A DNA stretch of 64,000 bases from Acinetobacter lwoffii. Its GTDB lineage: Bacteria > Pseudomonadota > Gammaproteobacteria > Pseudomonadales > Moraxellaceae. Positions 17,130-25,990 of the stretch are shown one piece after another. Both the position numbers and the translations under genes were made by a program. The DNA is taken from NCBI RefSeq assembly GCF_029024105.1, contig NZ_CP118963.1, positions 682,001-746,000 of the forward strand, given 5' to 3'. Position 1 is the first letter of the stretch, and each line of letters begins with the position of its first letter. Below the pieces are notes generated by a model, which saw nothing but the letters and a program-made list of their open reading frames with translations, searched no databases and had not been told where the DNA came from.

Positions 17130-18605
17130 ATGAATATTTCAGGAACAATAAAAGCCATTCAGAAAATCATGCGTAAGGACGTTGGGGTGGATGGTGATGC
17201 ACAACGCCTCGGTCAGTTAGTATGGATGTTATTCCTGAAGGTTGTCGATGCTAGAGAACGAGAAGCAGAAGCTTTAGCCTTTTTAGAAGGGAAAATTTTT
17301 CATTCCCCAATTCCTGAAGAACTGCGTTGGAGAAATTGGGCAACAGATTCTGAAGGAATTACAGGTGATGCATTAAAAAAATTTATTGATGACCAATTAT
17401 TTGAAAGATTAAAAAAATTATCAGAAAATACGGATGATCAACGAGCTTTTCTTATCTCTACAGTTTTCCAAGAAGCAAATAACTATATGAAATCAGGCAC
17501 ACTGATTCGTCAAGTTGTCAATAGAATTGAATCAGATTTAGATTTTACTAAATCAAAAGAACTACATGCATTTGGTGATATTTACGAGCAACTTTTGAGG
17601 GATCTTCAGTCTGCGGGTAACGCCGGTGAATTTTATACACCCCGAGCAGTTGTTTCTTTCATGACAGATATTATTGCTCCTCAATTAGATGAAACGATCC
17701 TTGATCCTGCTTGTGGTACGGGAGGCTTTTTAACATCAGCAATCGAATTTAAACGTAAACATTTTGTTAAGACTCCTATTGACGAACAAATACTACATAA
17801 GTCAATTTTTGGTATTGAGAAAAAACCTTTACCTCATTTGTTATGTACAACAAATATGATTTTGCATGGTATTGATGTACCAACTCAGATTAAACATGAC
17901 AATACACTATCTCATTCTTTAATTTCATGGGGACTCGATAAACGTGTTGATATCATACTTACTAATCCACCATTTGGTGGAATTGAAGAAGATGGAATAG
18001 AAAATAATTTTCCAGAGAAATTTCGTACCCGTGAGACAGCTGATCTTTTCATGGTGTTGATCATCCAACTCTTAAAAGCGCATGGTCGTGCAGCCGTGGT
18101 TTTACCAGATGGCTTTATGTTTGGTGAGGGTATCAAAACAGCCATTAAAGAAAAATTAATGGAAGACTGTAATCTACATACCATTGTTCGTTTGCCGAAG
18201 TCTGTTTTTGCACCATATACACCTATTAGTACCAATATTTTGTTCTTTACCAAGGGGAAGAAAACAGAACATATATGGTTCTATGAGCATCAATTACCAC
18301 AAGGTGTAAAAGCCTATAACAAAACTAAACCGCTTCAGCTTAAAGAGTTCGATACTTTAAAAGCATGGTGGGGCTTAGAAAGTGATGGTTTTGCTAGTCG
18401 TGTAGCAAATGAGCAAGCATGGAAAGTATCACTTCAAGATATTATTGGTCGTGGCTATAACCTTGATATAAAAAATCCGCATCAAGTTGAAGAAGATGTA
18501 AAAGACCCTAAAGAGCTTTTGGCTAAATATGAGAGCCTTGAGGCTGAGGTTGCTAAAATTCGTCAGCAATTAAAAGCAATTTTAGATGAAGCTTTAGGTC
18601 AATAG
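17130..18605 (+). CDS. hsdM: Type I restriction enzyme, M subunit (HsdM)
   Basis: N6-adenine methyltransferase that protects host DNA and is also required for cleavage. An N-terminal helical HsdM domain (about 1-145) precedes the SAM-binding motif DPACGTGGF at 192-200 and the catalytic NPPF at 279-282. The C-terminus is a coiled coil (ELLAKYESLEAEVAKIRQQL) that pairs with HsdS. The 491-residue length is typical. hsdS begins 6 bp after the stop, so the three subunits are coexpressed. Confidence 0.96.
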   Translation: MNISGTIKAIQKIMRKDVGVDGDAQRLGQLVWMLFLKVVDAREREAEALAFLEGKIFHSPIPEELRWRNWATDSEGITGDALKKFIDDQLFERLKKLSENTDDQRAFLISTVFQEANNYMKSGTLIRQVVNRIESDLDFTKSKELHAFGDIYEQLLRDLQSAGNAGEFYTPRAVVSFMTDIIAPQLDETILDPACGTGGFLTSAIEFKRKHFVKTPIDEQILHKSIFGIEKKPLPHLLCTTNMILHGIDVPTQIKHDNTLSHSLISWGLDKRVDIILTNPPFGGIEEDGIENNFPEKFRTRETADLFMVLIIQLLKAHGRAAVVLPDGFMFGEGIKTAIKEKLMEDCNLHTIVRLPKSVFAPYTPISTNILFFTKGKKTEHIWFYEHQLPQGVKAYNKTKPLQLKEFDTLKAWWGLESDGFASRVANEQAWKVSLQDIIGRGYNLDIKNPHQVEEDVKDPKELLAKYESLEAEVAKIRQQLKAILDEALGQ

Positions 18606-18611
18606 TTCAGG

Positions 18612-21038
18612 ATGAGTAAAATGACAGATGTTAAAGAACTCATTACTGAGCATTTAGATATTTGGTTAACAGCTGAAACTGAGAAAAAGTCGGGGCGTGG
18701 GCGCAGTTCAGGTTCAAATGATACGATTTATGGCATTCAGAAATTACGTGAATTAATTTTGGAATTGGCTTTCCTTGGTAAATTAGTACCTAATGAAAAA
18801 AAACCTTTTAATTTGTTAGAACAAATTTTGAGTGAGCAAAATGAATTAGTAAAAAATAAAATTTTAAAAAAGACTACAGATATAAATATTCTAGAAAATA
18901 GTGAATTTGACTATTCTTTGCCTAATACATGGGTTCTATTAAAACTAGGTGATTCAGGTTATAACTTAGGACAAAAAATTCCTACTTCCAAATTTTCTTA
19001 TATTGATGTGTCTGCAATTAATAGTCTTTATGGACGTGTAGAAAATCAATCAATTTTAAATGCTGAGGATGCACCTTCACGAGCACGTAAGATAGTGGGG
19101 ATTGGTACGGTTATATATTCTACGGTTAGACCTTATCTCAACAATATTGCCGTCATTGATGAGGTTTTTGAGTACGAACCTATTGCAAGTACAGCTTTTG
19201 CTGTAATCCATCCATATAAGATTATTGATTCTTATTATTTATTTTATTACTTACGTAGTCCTTTGTTTATAAAATATGTTGAGTCGCAACAAGTAGGGAT
19301 TGCTTATCCTGCCATTAATGATAAGCAATTCTTCAGTGGGTTATTACCAATTCCACCATTAGAAGAACAAAAACGTATCGTTAGTAAAGTCGATGAATTG
19401 ATGGAATTATGTGATCAACTCGAACATCAGCAAAATTTAAGTTCGGAAGCGCACGATCAATTAGTTGATACATTTTTGAATGTTTTGATTAACTCATCCG
19501 ACGTTGAAGAGTTCCAGCAGAATTGGCAATGTATTTCAGAAAACTTTAGTCTGCTATTTACCACTGAATACAGTATTGAAAAGTTAAAACAAACAATTTT
19601 GCAGTTAGCTGTAATGGGCAAGTTAGTGAAACAAGACCCTAATGATGAAGGAGTTAATTTTTTACTTAAAAGAGTAGAAATAAATAAAAATGAGAGAGTT
19701 AAGAATAAAGAAATACAAAAACCCAAAGCAATTACTGTTGAGCAGTCATTAAAGTTTGATATCCCCAAAAGTTGGGAAAAAGTACTTCTAAATGATATTG
19801 CATTTGTAACTAAATTAGCTGGTTTTGAATATACTAAATATATGAAGTTAGTAGATTCAGGCGAGGTTGCAGTTATTAGAGCACAGAATGTAAAACCGTT
19901 TGAGCTAAACGAAAACAGTCTAAAGTATATTGACTTGGAAACCTCTCGATTATTACAAAGGTGTGCATTAGATAGAAAAGCTTTATTGATGACATTTATT
20001 GGAGCTGGAATTGGAGACGTCTGTGTATTCGATAAGGAACAAAGATATCATCTAGCGCCGAATGTAGCTAAAATTGAGCCATTTTCTGACCCAAATATTA
20101 ATTATCTTTTAATCTTTTTAAATAGTATGTATGGGAAAGAGGAAATTTTTAAATCGCTTAAAGCTACAGCCCAACCTAGTATTTCAATGACAACAATTCG
20201 TGAAATTTGGTTGCCTCTACCTCCATTAGCTGAACAAAATAGAATTGTTGAAAAAGTAAACCAACTCTTTTCTATAATTGATAAGTTGCAAACGCTTCAA
20301 GGTAAATTACAAAAAACTAAGATTCATTTAACAGATAGTTTGGTTGCTAGTGCCTTGAGTGATTTAAATGATAAAAGTGAGTCTGAAGTCACTGATAATG
20401 TTGTCCAATTTGAAAAGCCAATTGAGACTATTAAACAGTCGAAGCAAAAAAGTAGTGATCAAATTGATTTATTTACAGATGAAAGCGTTGATGATGATTT
20501 GAAGCTTTTATCTTTAGCTGCTGAAATCACGTTTCAGTTGCATACAGAGCCAACTTTTGGTCATTTAAAACTGCAAAAGTTGATCTACTTATGCCAACAA
20601 CTAAAACATATGGATTTGGCGGCTGACTTTAAACAACATGCCGCTGGTCCATATGATCCAGTTATGGCACGTTATTTAGATAAAGAGTTTAAAGATCATG
20701 AGTGGTTTAGTTACGATCCTAAGCGAGACTTAAAGTACAAACCTCTCAGTAGATGTAATGATCATAGATCTGCATTTAATAAGTATTTTGCTAAAGATGT
20801 ATCTGAGATTTATGACTTAATAGGACTTTTTAGAACAAGTAAATCTGACCATATAGAAATTATTGCAACACTTTTTGCATGTTGGTTACGTTTGTTAGAG
20901 AAAAAACAATCTGTTACTGAAGAACAGCTTTTGAAAGATTTTTATGCTTGGTCGGAAGAAAAGAATCGATTTAGTAAAGCTGAAGTATTAAATGGTTACA
21001 AGTGGATGAAGATGTATTCCATAACACCAATAAGATAA
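18612..21038 (+). CDS. hsdS: Type I specificity subunit HsdS with an extra C-terminal SocA/Panacea-like domain
   Basis: DNA-recognition subunit that sets the target sequence. Two target-recognition domains, each followed by a conserved helical region with the LPPLxEQxRIVxKVxxL pattern, occupy about residues 75-275 and 375-565. A linker follows, and then residues ~630-808 form an additional domain not found in ordinary HsdS (400-600 aa). It contains HLKLQKLIYLC (651-661) and AAGPYDPVM (677-685), the two hallmarks I associate with the SocA/DUF4065/Panacea family. The frame is continuous with no stop between the parts. An ATG at 18621, better spaced from AGGA, may be the real start. The RT gene begins 15 bp downstream. 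Confidence 0.9.
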   Translation: MSKMTDVKELITEHLDIWLTAETEKKSGRGRSSGSNDTIYGIQKLRELILELAFLGKLVPNEKKPFNLLEQILSEQNELVKNKILKKTTDINILENSEFDYSLPNTWVLLKLGDSGYNLGQKIPTSKFSYIDVSAINSLYGRVENQSILNAEDAPSRARKIVGIGTVIYSTVRPYLNNIAVIDEVFEYEPIASTAFAVIHPYKIIDSYYLFYYLRSPLFIKYVESQQVGIAYPAINDKQFFSGLLPIPPLEEQKRIVSKVDELMELCDQLEHQQNLSSEAHDQLVDTFLNVLINSSDVEEFQQNWQCISENFSLLFTTEYSIEKLKQTILQLAVMGKLVKQDPNDEGVNFLLKRVEINKNERVKNKEIQKPKAITVEQSLKFDIPKSWEKVLLNDIAFVTKLAGFEYTKYMKLVDSGEVAVIRAQNVKPFELNENSLKYIDLETSRLLQRCALDRKALLMTFIGAGIGDVCVFDKEQRYHLAPNVAKIEPFSDPNINYLLIFLNSMYGKEEIFKSLKATAQPSISMTTIREIWLPLPPLAEQNRIVEKVNQLFSIIDKLQTLQGKLQKTKIHLTDSLVASALSDLNDKSESEVTDNVVQFEKPIETIKQSKQKSSDQIDLFTDESVDDDLKLLSLAAEITFQLHTEPTFGHLKLQKLIYLCQQLKHMDLAADFKQHAAGPYDPVMARYLDKEFKDHEWFSYDPKRDLKYKPLSRCNDHRSAFNKYFAKDVSEIYDLIGLFRTSKSDHIEIIATLFACWLRLLEKKQSVTEEQLLKDFYAWSEEKNRFSKAEVLNGYKWMKMYSITPIR

Positions 21039-21053
21039 TTGCAAGGGGGATTT

Positions 21054-24000
21054 ATGTCGTATCAGGCGGTTTTTACAGGATGGGAAGATCTTAAATTAAA
21101 GGATTTACTCGTAGCTTATAGAAAAGCTAAAGCAGATTGTTTTTTTGAGAATACTTTCCCCACAGCAGTAAAATTTGCAGAGTATGAACAAAAATTATTA
21201 CCTAATTTAAGAAAACTTTTGGAAAAATTAAAAAAAGATAATGGTTTTTTTGAGAATGAGAAATTCTTAGGGCAATATCGAGTTGTCCCTAAAAAATTAA
21301 TAATAAATAAGAAGTCTGATACCAATAGCATTAGTCATGTACATTTTTCAGATCCAAAAAAAAATTTAAATAAGTTATTTGGTGAAAATGAGATAAGTCC
21401 ATCATTTCGTATCATTGGCGATTTCCCCGTAGAAACACATATTATTTCAGCCCTCTGGATTAATATGGTTGGAGAGCAGTTTGATGAACGATTAACTGAG
21501 TCTTGCTATGGGGCACGACTAAAACGTATAGAAAATGATGAAGAGTTTTCTTTAAATATGAGAAAACCTTTCCATATCAGTGCAATAGGATCATTTACAC
21601 CGTACTTTCAGCCTTATCAAAAATGGCGAAATGATGGGTTAAATGCTATACGAGATGAATTAGAAAAAGATAAAAGTGTTATAGCAGTATCTTTGGACTT
21701 AAAAAGTTATTACCACTACATTGATCCAAAAATCATTGTTTCTGAAAATTTGCATAAAACATTTGATCTTACTCTTAGTGAGCATGAGCTTTTATTTACT
21801 AAGCAATTAGCTAATTTTTTAGAAGAATGGGCAAAACAGGCTGTTGTATTTTCAAAAAAAATCTCCGTTGAATGTGAGATATCAGGTGGCTTAGCAATAG
21901 GCTTAACTGCAAGCAGAATTATCTCTAATATGATTTTGCACCGTTGGGATAAATTAATTAAAGAAAAACTTACTCCAATTCATTATGGTCGTTATGTAGA
22001 TGATATGTTTTTAGTATTAAAAGATGCTGGGAATATAAGTAATAGTGATGACTTAATGAAATTCTTACAAGAAAGAATTGGAGATGAGATACTAAAACCA
22101 GATGATAAGGACCCAAAAAAATGGTTGATTAATCAACCTAACTCTAAGAATGACTCAACCTTAATACAATTGCAATCTGATAAACAAAAGCTATTTCTTT
22201 TAGAAGGACGAACAGGGTTAGATTTATTAGATAGTATTGAAAAAGACATTTATGAGCTTTCGAGTGAACATCGTTTGATGCCTTCACCTGATCAACTAGA
22301 TCAGTCAACAGCTGCGAAGGTGCTTTCAGCAGCTGGAAGTGTAGGTGAAAATGCTGATACTTTACGGAGAGCAGATGGATTAACGATAAGAAGATTAAGT
22401 TGGGCATTGCAATTAAGGCATGTTGAGACACTTGCTCGTGATTTACCTTCTAAGGTGTGGAAAAAACAAAGAGATGAGTTTTACCAATTTGCTCATAATC
22501 ATATTTTAAGACCTGATAGTATATTTGAGCATTTTTCATATTTACCTCGTTTGCTCGGATTTGCTATCGGTTTGAATGAATGGCATCAAGCAGAATTAAT
22601 TGTATTAAGAGCATATCAATCATTAGATCTTCTTAAAGCAGCAATTTTTGATCAAGATAGAGCAAAATTTTATGGAGAAGTTAATGGTTCAAAATGTGAT
22701 CTTCATGAAGATATTTGGCAAGAAATCAAACATTCATTAACAATACTATTTATAGATGCTGCAACAAAATACTATGATCCGAAAGACCTTTTTGAAGATA
22801 AAGAACCAAAGCAAAAAAGTTTAGAAGATATATTTTTCCGTGGTTTATTTGAAAATATCGATTCAATTAGTGATTTACTTAATACTGATTTGAGTATCAC
22901 AAACTTTAAAGAAAAAGCATTATTAGTTTTAAACTCTGACTTGGGTAAAACACCTTATAAACAAATTTTAGCTTTAAATATAAGTAATAAACTATTGGAT
23001 AAAGAAAATAAAAGACGAAACGAAAAGCTTATTAGACGTTTCTTGGAAACAGAGCTGATTTCTACTGATTCCTTGAGATTATTCTTAAAATCGTCATTCC
23101 CAAAGAGATTCAATAAGGAAAACTATTCTAATAAATATAGTTTTGAAATATTTTTACCCTACTTATTTCCTACAAGACCATATTCAACAGCAGAAATCTC
23201 TGAATTGGCACCTGAGTGTGTGGGTTTGCCTCAAAATAATAAGAAGTTTTGTAACACTTCGCCTACTAAAATATGGGCTAGGTATTGCCAAGCAGTACGT
23301 GGTGTATGGGTAAAACCTACTTTGTTAGCTATCGCTAATGATAATAATGATAAGCTCAATTGTTCAAGGTCTTTAAGATTAGGAACTGATAGTAAAGATA
23401 AAGTTATAGTGGCCTTAACTAATCTAAAAACATCTCAAAAGGATTGGACTCATACAGCAGCGAATAAACCTAATTTAAGTTTAGATAGATATAAGAGAAT
23501 ATCTGATTTAGTGAATGATATTTTGAGGCTAAACCCTAGACCTGACTATGTATTTTTTCCAGAATTATCTATTCCTTTAGAGTGGGTTGATAGTATCTCC
23601 TCTAGGTTGTGTGCTGCTGGAATAAGTATTATTGCTGGAACTGAATATAGACATACTGCAAGCAATAAGTTAATAAGTGAAGCTTTATTAATATTATCTG
23701 ATAACCGTTTAGGGCATTATGCATTTGCTAAGATTTGGCAACCTAAGCTTGAACCAGCTGTAGGTGAAGACAAAGAGTTAACTAGTGTGTACGGAAAAGC
23801 GTGGGATTTTGCTAGAACGAAGTATAAGACTGAAAAAGATCAATTTAAAGTTCTAAAAAAGCCAATATACATACATAATAATTTTCATTTTGGAGTTATG
23901 GTTTGTTCTGAATTGCAAAATAGCAAATCAAGAATAAGTTTCCAAGGAAAGGTTGATGCTCTTTCAGTACTTAGTTGGAATCAAGATTTAGAAACATTTT

Positions 24001-24296
24001 CTACATTAATAGAGTCAGCAGCTCTTGATGTTCATGCTTATACAATTCTTGTAAATAATAGATCATATGGTGATAGTCGAATTCGTGTGCCAGCTAAACA
24101 ATCCTTTAATCGAGATTTAGCAAGAGTAAGAGGTGGTGAAAATGATTTTGTTGTTGCAGCTACAATTGATATTAAAGAACTAAGAGCTTTTCAAAGTAGG
24201 TCAACACGCTGGACCCAAGAAGGCGACAAATTTAAACCATTACCTGAAGGCTTTACGATATCGAAATTTCGAAAGTTATCGCCTCCAATTAAGTAG
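21054..24296 (+). CDS. drt1: Defence reverse transcriptase fused to a nitrilase domain (UG1/DRT1 type)
   Basis: RT of the unknown-group 1 class, known as DRT type 1 and reported to protect against phages. The N-terminal half is the polymerase: motif A SLDLKSYY with D215, and YVDD at 314-317 with D316/D317. A long helical middle region follows. The last ~280 residues are a nitrilase-like domain with a probable triad of E837 (FFPELS), K893 (FAKIWQ) and C951 (MVCSEL), all present, so both activities look intact. The start is ATG 21054 because AAGGGGG precedes it; the upstream TTG at 21039 is less likely. It follows hsdS by 15 bp and ends at a terminator, so it appears to be the fourth gene of the restriction operon. 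Confidence 0.9.
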   Translation: MSYQAVFTGWEDLKLKDLLVAYRKAKADCFFENTFPTAVKFAEYEQKLLPNLRKLLEKLKKDNGFFENEKFLGQYRVVPKKLIINKKSDTNSISHVHFSDPKKNLNKLFGENEISPSFRIIGDFPVETHIISALWINMVGEQFDERLTESCYGARLKRIENDEEFSLNMRKPFHISAIGSFTPYFQPYQKWRNDGLNAIRDELEKDKSVIAVSLDLKSYYHYIDPKIIVSENLHKTFDLTLSEHELLFTKQLANFLEEWAKQAVVFSKKISVECEISGGLAIGLTASRIISNMILHRWDKLIKEKLTPIHYGRYVDDMFLVLKDAGNISNSDDLMKFLQERIGDEILKPDDKDPKKWLINQPNSKNDSTLIQLQSDKQKLFLLEGRTGLDLLDSIEKDIYELSSEHRLMPSPDQLDQSTAAKVLSAAGSVGENADTLRRADGLTIRRLSWALQLRHVETLARDLPSKVWKKQRDEFYQFAHNHILRPDSIFEHFSYLPRLLGFAIGLNEWHQAELIVLRAYQSLDLLKAAIFDQDRAKFYGEVNGSKCDLHEDIWQEIKHSLTILFIDAATKYYDPKDLFEDKEPKQKSLEDIFFRGLFENIDSISDLLNTDLSITNFKEKALLVLNSDLGKTPYKQILALNISNKLLDKENKRRNEKLIRRFLETELISTDSLRLFLKSSFPKRFNKENYSNKYSFEIFLPYLFPTRPYSTAEISELAPECVGLPQNNKKFCNTSPTKIWARYCQAVRGVWVKPTLLAIANDNNDKLNCSRSLRLGTDSKDKVIVALTNLKTSQKDWTHTAANKPNLSLDRYKRISDLVNDILRLNPRPDYVFFPELSIPLEWVDSISSRLCAAGISIIAGTEYRHTASNKLISEALLILSDNRLGHYAFAKIWQPKLEPAVGEDKELTSVYGKAWDFARTKYKTEKDQFKVLKKPIYIHNNFHFGVMVCSELQNSKSRISFQGKVDALSVLSWNQDLETFSTLIESAALDVHAYTILVNNRSYGDSRIRVPAKQSFNRDLARVRGGENDFVVAATIDIKELRAFQSRSTRWTQEGDKFKPLPEGFTISKFRKLSPPIK

Positions 24297-24300
24297 TAAA

Positions 24301-24326
24301 AAAATAGAGCCATTAGGCTCTATTTT
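24301..24326. terminator. Terminator after the RT-nitrilase gene
   Basis: AAAATAGAGCC / GGCTCTATTTT with an ATTA loop, flanked by A- and T-runs, 4 bp after the stop. Symmetric enough to work in both directions, it would insulate nrdB from the cargo. Confidence 0.9.
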
Positions 24327-24360
24327 TTTTGCTTTAGCATAGTTGATTAAGTTTGTAACA

Positions 24361-24378
24361 ATCTCGAAATATGTGTCA
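24361..24378 (-). repeat. Probable TnsB-binding repeat, right end
   Basis: On the minus strand it reads TGACACATATTTCGAGAT, sharing the first nine bases with the two identical left-end copies. It is the first site inward from the right terminal repeat. Confidence 0.6.
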
Positions 24379-24379
24379 A

Positions 24380-24401
24380 AAATCTCACATTATCTGTCAT
24401 T
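24380..24401. repeat. Right terminal inverted repeat of the Tn7-like element
   Basis: Perfect 22-bp inverse of 6840-6861. It ends 20 bp from the nrdB stop codon (complement of 24421-24423). Confidence 0.88.
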
Positions 24402-24460
24402 CAGCGTTTTAAGCTAAACCTTACCAGCTTAACGCACCGCCAGTTTGGTAATCTGTTACG
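24402..24460 (-). other. Candidate attachment site at the nrdB 3' end
   Basis: The gap between the transposon tip and the nrdB stop is about 20 bp, close to the spacing Tn7 uses beyond glmS (25 bp after the stop). TnsD-type proteins bind the conserved gene end and direct insertion just past it. By analogy the last codons of nrdB would be the binding site. Exact limits are a guess. Confidence 0.45.
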
Positions 24461-25704
24461 CGCGTCTCGAAGAAATTCTTCTCTTTACGCAAGTCCATCA
24501 TCTCTGACATCCACTGGAACGGGTTGTTCACACCAGCAAACTGTTCAGGCAAGCCTAACTGCGCCAGACGACGGTTGGCAATAAACTTCAGGTATTCTTC
24601 CATCATGCCAGCATTCATGCCGAGTACACCGCGTGGCATAGTGTCACGTGCATATTCGATTTCCAGCATCGTACCTTCAAGAATCATCTGAATGATTTCT
24701 TCCTGGAATTCAGTGGTCCATAGACCCGGGTTTTCGATCTTGATCTGGTTGATCATATCGATACCAAAGTTCAGGTGCATTGACTCATCACGCAGAATGT
24801 ACTGGAACTGCTCTGCAACACCATTCATCTTGTTACGACGGCCCATCGACAGGATCTGGCTGAAACCGCAATAGAAGAAGATACCTTCAAGGACACAGTA
24901 GAATGCGATCAGGTTGCGAAGCAGGATCTGGTCATTTTCAGGTGTACCAGTTTTGAAAGTAGGATCACTTAAAGACTGGGTATATTTCAGGCCCCACGCC
25001 GCTTTACGTGCAACTGACGGTACTTCGCGGTACATGTTGAAGACTTCGCCTTCATCCATGCCTAGCGACTCGATACAGTACTGGTAAGCATGCGTGTGAA
25101 TCGCTTCTTCAAACGCCTGACGCAAGATGTACTGACGGCATTCAGGGTTGGTAATGTGACGGTAAATCGCCAATACCAGATTGTTTGCAACCAGTGAATC
25201 GGCAGTCGAGAAGAAACCAAGTGAACGCATCACGATGGTACGTTCATCTTCAGTCAAGCCATTTTCAGACTTCCACAACGCAATGTCGTGGTTCATGTTG
25301 ACTTCTTGCGGCATCCAGTGGTTTGCACATCCGTCCAGATACTTCTGCCAAGCCCATTCGTATTTGAATGGAACAAGCTGGTTCAAGTCTGCACGACAGT
25401 TGATCATCGCCTTATCATCAACCTGTACACGTTGCGCACCCATTTCAAGCTCTTCCAGGCCCGGTGCAACATCAAGTTGCTCTAGGGAAGCAGATGCTCT
25501 TGCCAGCGAATCGGTTGGATTTGATCCTCGGTTTTGAGTGGCTCTAAGGGGTTGTGCAGCTGCCACATCCGGCGATGCGTTGCCTGCATCAGATACCATC
25601 TGTGAATTAGTCGCTTTTTGCGGCTCGACGGGCGCAGGCTGCTGTTCAGGTGCAGCCGGTTTTTGCGAATCATCTTCGAAATCGTCCCAACTTAGGATAG
25701 ACAT
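24421..25704 (-). CDS. nrdB: Ribonucleotide reductase class Ia, beta subunit
   Basis: Small subunit that holds the di-iron tyrosyl radical needed by NrdA to make deoxyribonucleotides. The iron-ligand helices are visible: FEEAIHTHAYQYCIESL in the middle and RDESMHLNFG later, with a second E/H-rich helix pair. The C-terminus ends NFFETRV...GALSW, the tail that docks on the alpha subunit. The first ~80 residues are a Pro/Gln/Ala-rich extension, so 427 residues is longer than E. coli NrdB (376). Its 3' end abuts the transposon. nrdA lies upstream with two small genes between. Confidence 0.96.
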   Translation of the reverse strand: MSILSWDDFEDDSQKPAAPEQQPAPVEPQKATNSQMVSDAGNASPDVAAAQPLRATQNRGSNPTDSLARASASLEQLDVAPGLEELEMGAQRVQVDDKAMINCRADLNQLVPFKYEWAWQKYLDGCANHWMPQEVNMNHDIALWKSENGLTEDERTIVMRSLGFFSTADSLVANNLVLAIYRHITNPECRQYILRQAFEEAIHTHAYQYCIESLGMDEGEVFNMYREVPSVARKAAWGLKYTQSLSDPTFKTGTPENDQILLRNLIAFYCVLEGIFFYCGFSQILSMGRRNKMNGVAEQFQYILRDESMHLNFGIDMINQIKIENPGLWTTEFQEEIIQMILEGTMLEIEYARDTMPRGVLGMNAGMMEEYLKFIANRRLAQLGLPEQFAGVNNPFQWMSEMMDLRKEKNFFETRVTDYQTGGALSW

Positions 25705-25739
25705 ATCAATTCTCTCTACGTTGCTTTATATCTTTTATG

Positions 25740-25799
25740 AGACATTCAGCTTGGCTGAGATGTCTTACTATACGCTTAATTTGTGTAAGCAAAATTAAG
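25740..25799 (-). promoter_or_regulatory. nrdB leader with two inverted repeats
   Basis: AGACAT...ATGTCT (25740-25765, with an inner CAGC/GCTG) can form a leader hairpin about 35 bp upstream of the nrdB start. CTTAATTT / AAATTAAG (25775-25799) is a second 8-bp inverted repeat. They are possible control sites for nrdB expressed apart from nrdA. I saw no clear NrdR box. Confidence 0.35.
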
Positions 25800-25845
25800 T
25801 TTTGTCGATGAATGCTCTAGTTTTATACAGGAGCAATGATCCCCA

Positions 25846-25974
25846 CTACTTATTTTGCTTACGCTGCTGGCGAACTTTGAACCAGAAATAAGCAATCGGT
25901 AAATAAAAGGTAATACCAAAGGAAATCAGCAATGCCGCAAGTCCTAACATGTAGTTATGAGTCATATGAGGCAT
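25846..25974 (-). CDS. Small single-helix membrane protein, 42 aa
   Basis: One transmembrane helix (LGLAALLISFGITFYLPIAY) followed by a basic tail WFKVRQQRKQNK, suggesting a cytoplasmic C-terminus. The start at 25974 has a strong AAAGGA about 8 nt upstream; the longer frame back to 26049 has no such site and would overlap the preceding gene. It follows that gene by 16 bp and lies between nrdA and nrdB. Function unknown. Confidence 0.65.
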   Translation of the reverse strand: MPHMTHNYMLGLAALLISFGITFYLPIAYFWFKVRQQRKQNK

Positions 25975-25990
25975 GCTGATTTCCTTTAAT

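Larger units (their letters stand above)
6841..24400. mobile_element. Tn7-like transposon carrying a defence island
   Basis: About 17.6 kb between perfect inverted repeats. Contents from left to right: TnsB-site array, tniQ, tnsC, tnsB, tnsA (all leftward), a promoter-terminator unit, three small regulator or hypothetical genes, a fourth small gene, hsdR-hsdM-hsdS, RT-nitrilase, terminator, right end. No tnsE and no CRISPR-Cas genes are present. The block is clearly AT-richer than the flanks. The right end is 20 bp from the nrdB stop codon. The order differs from Tn7 itself: tniQ is next to one end and cargo lies between tnsA and the other end. The TnsA-plus-TnsB pairing implies cut-and-paste movement. 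Confidence 0.88.

Noticed and set aside
6841..24400. CRISPR array or Cas genes in the Tn7-like element
   Set aside because: No regularly spaced repeats with unique spacers and no Cas-like proteins; only the TnsB-type repeats are present.
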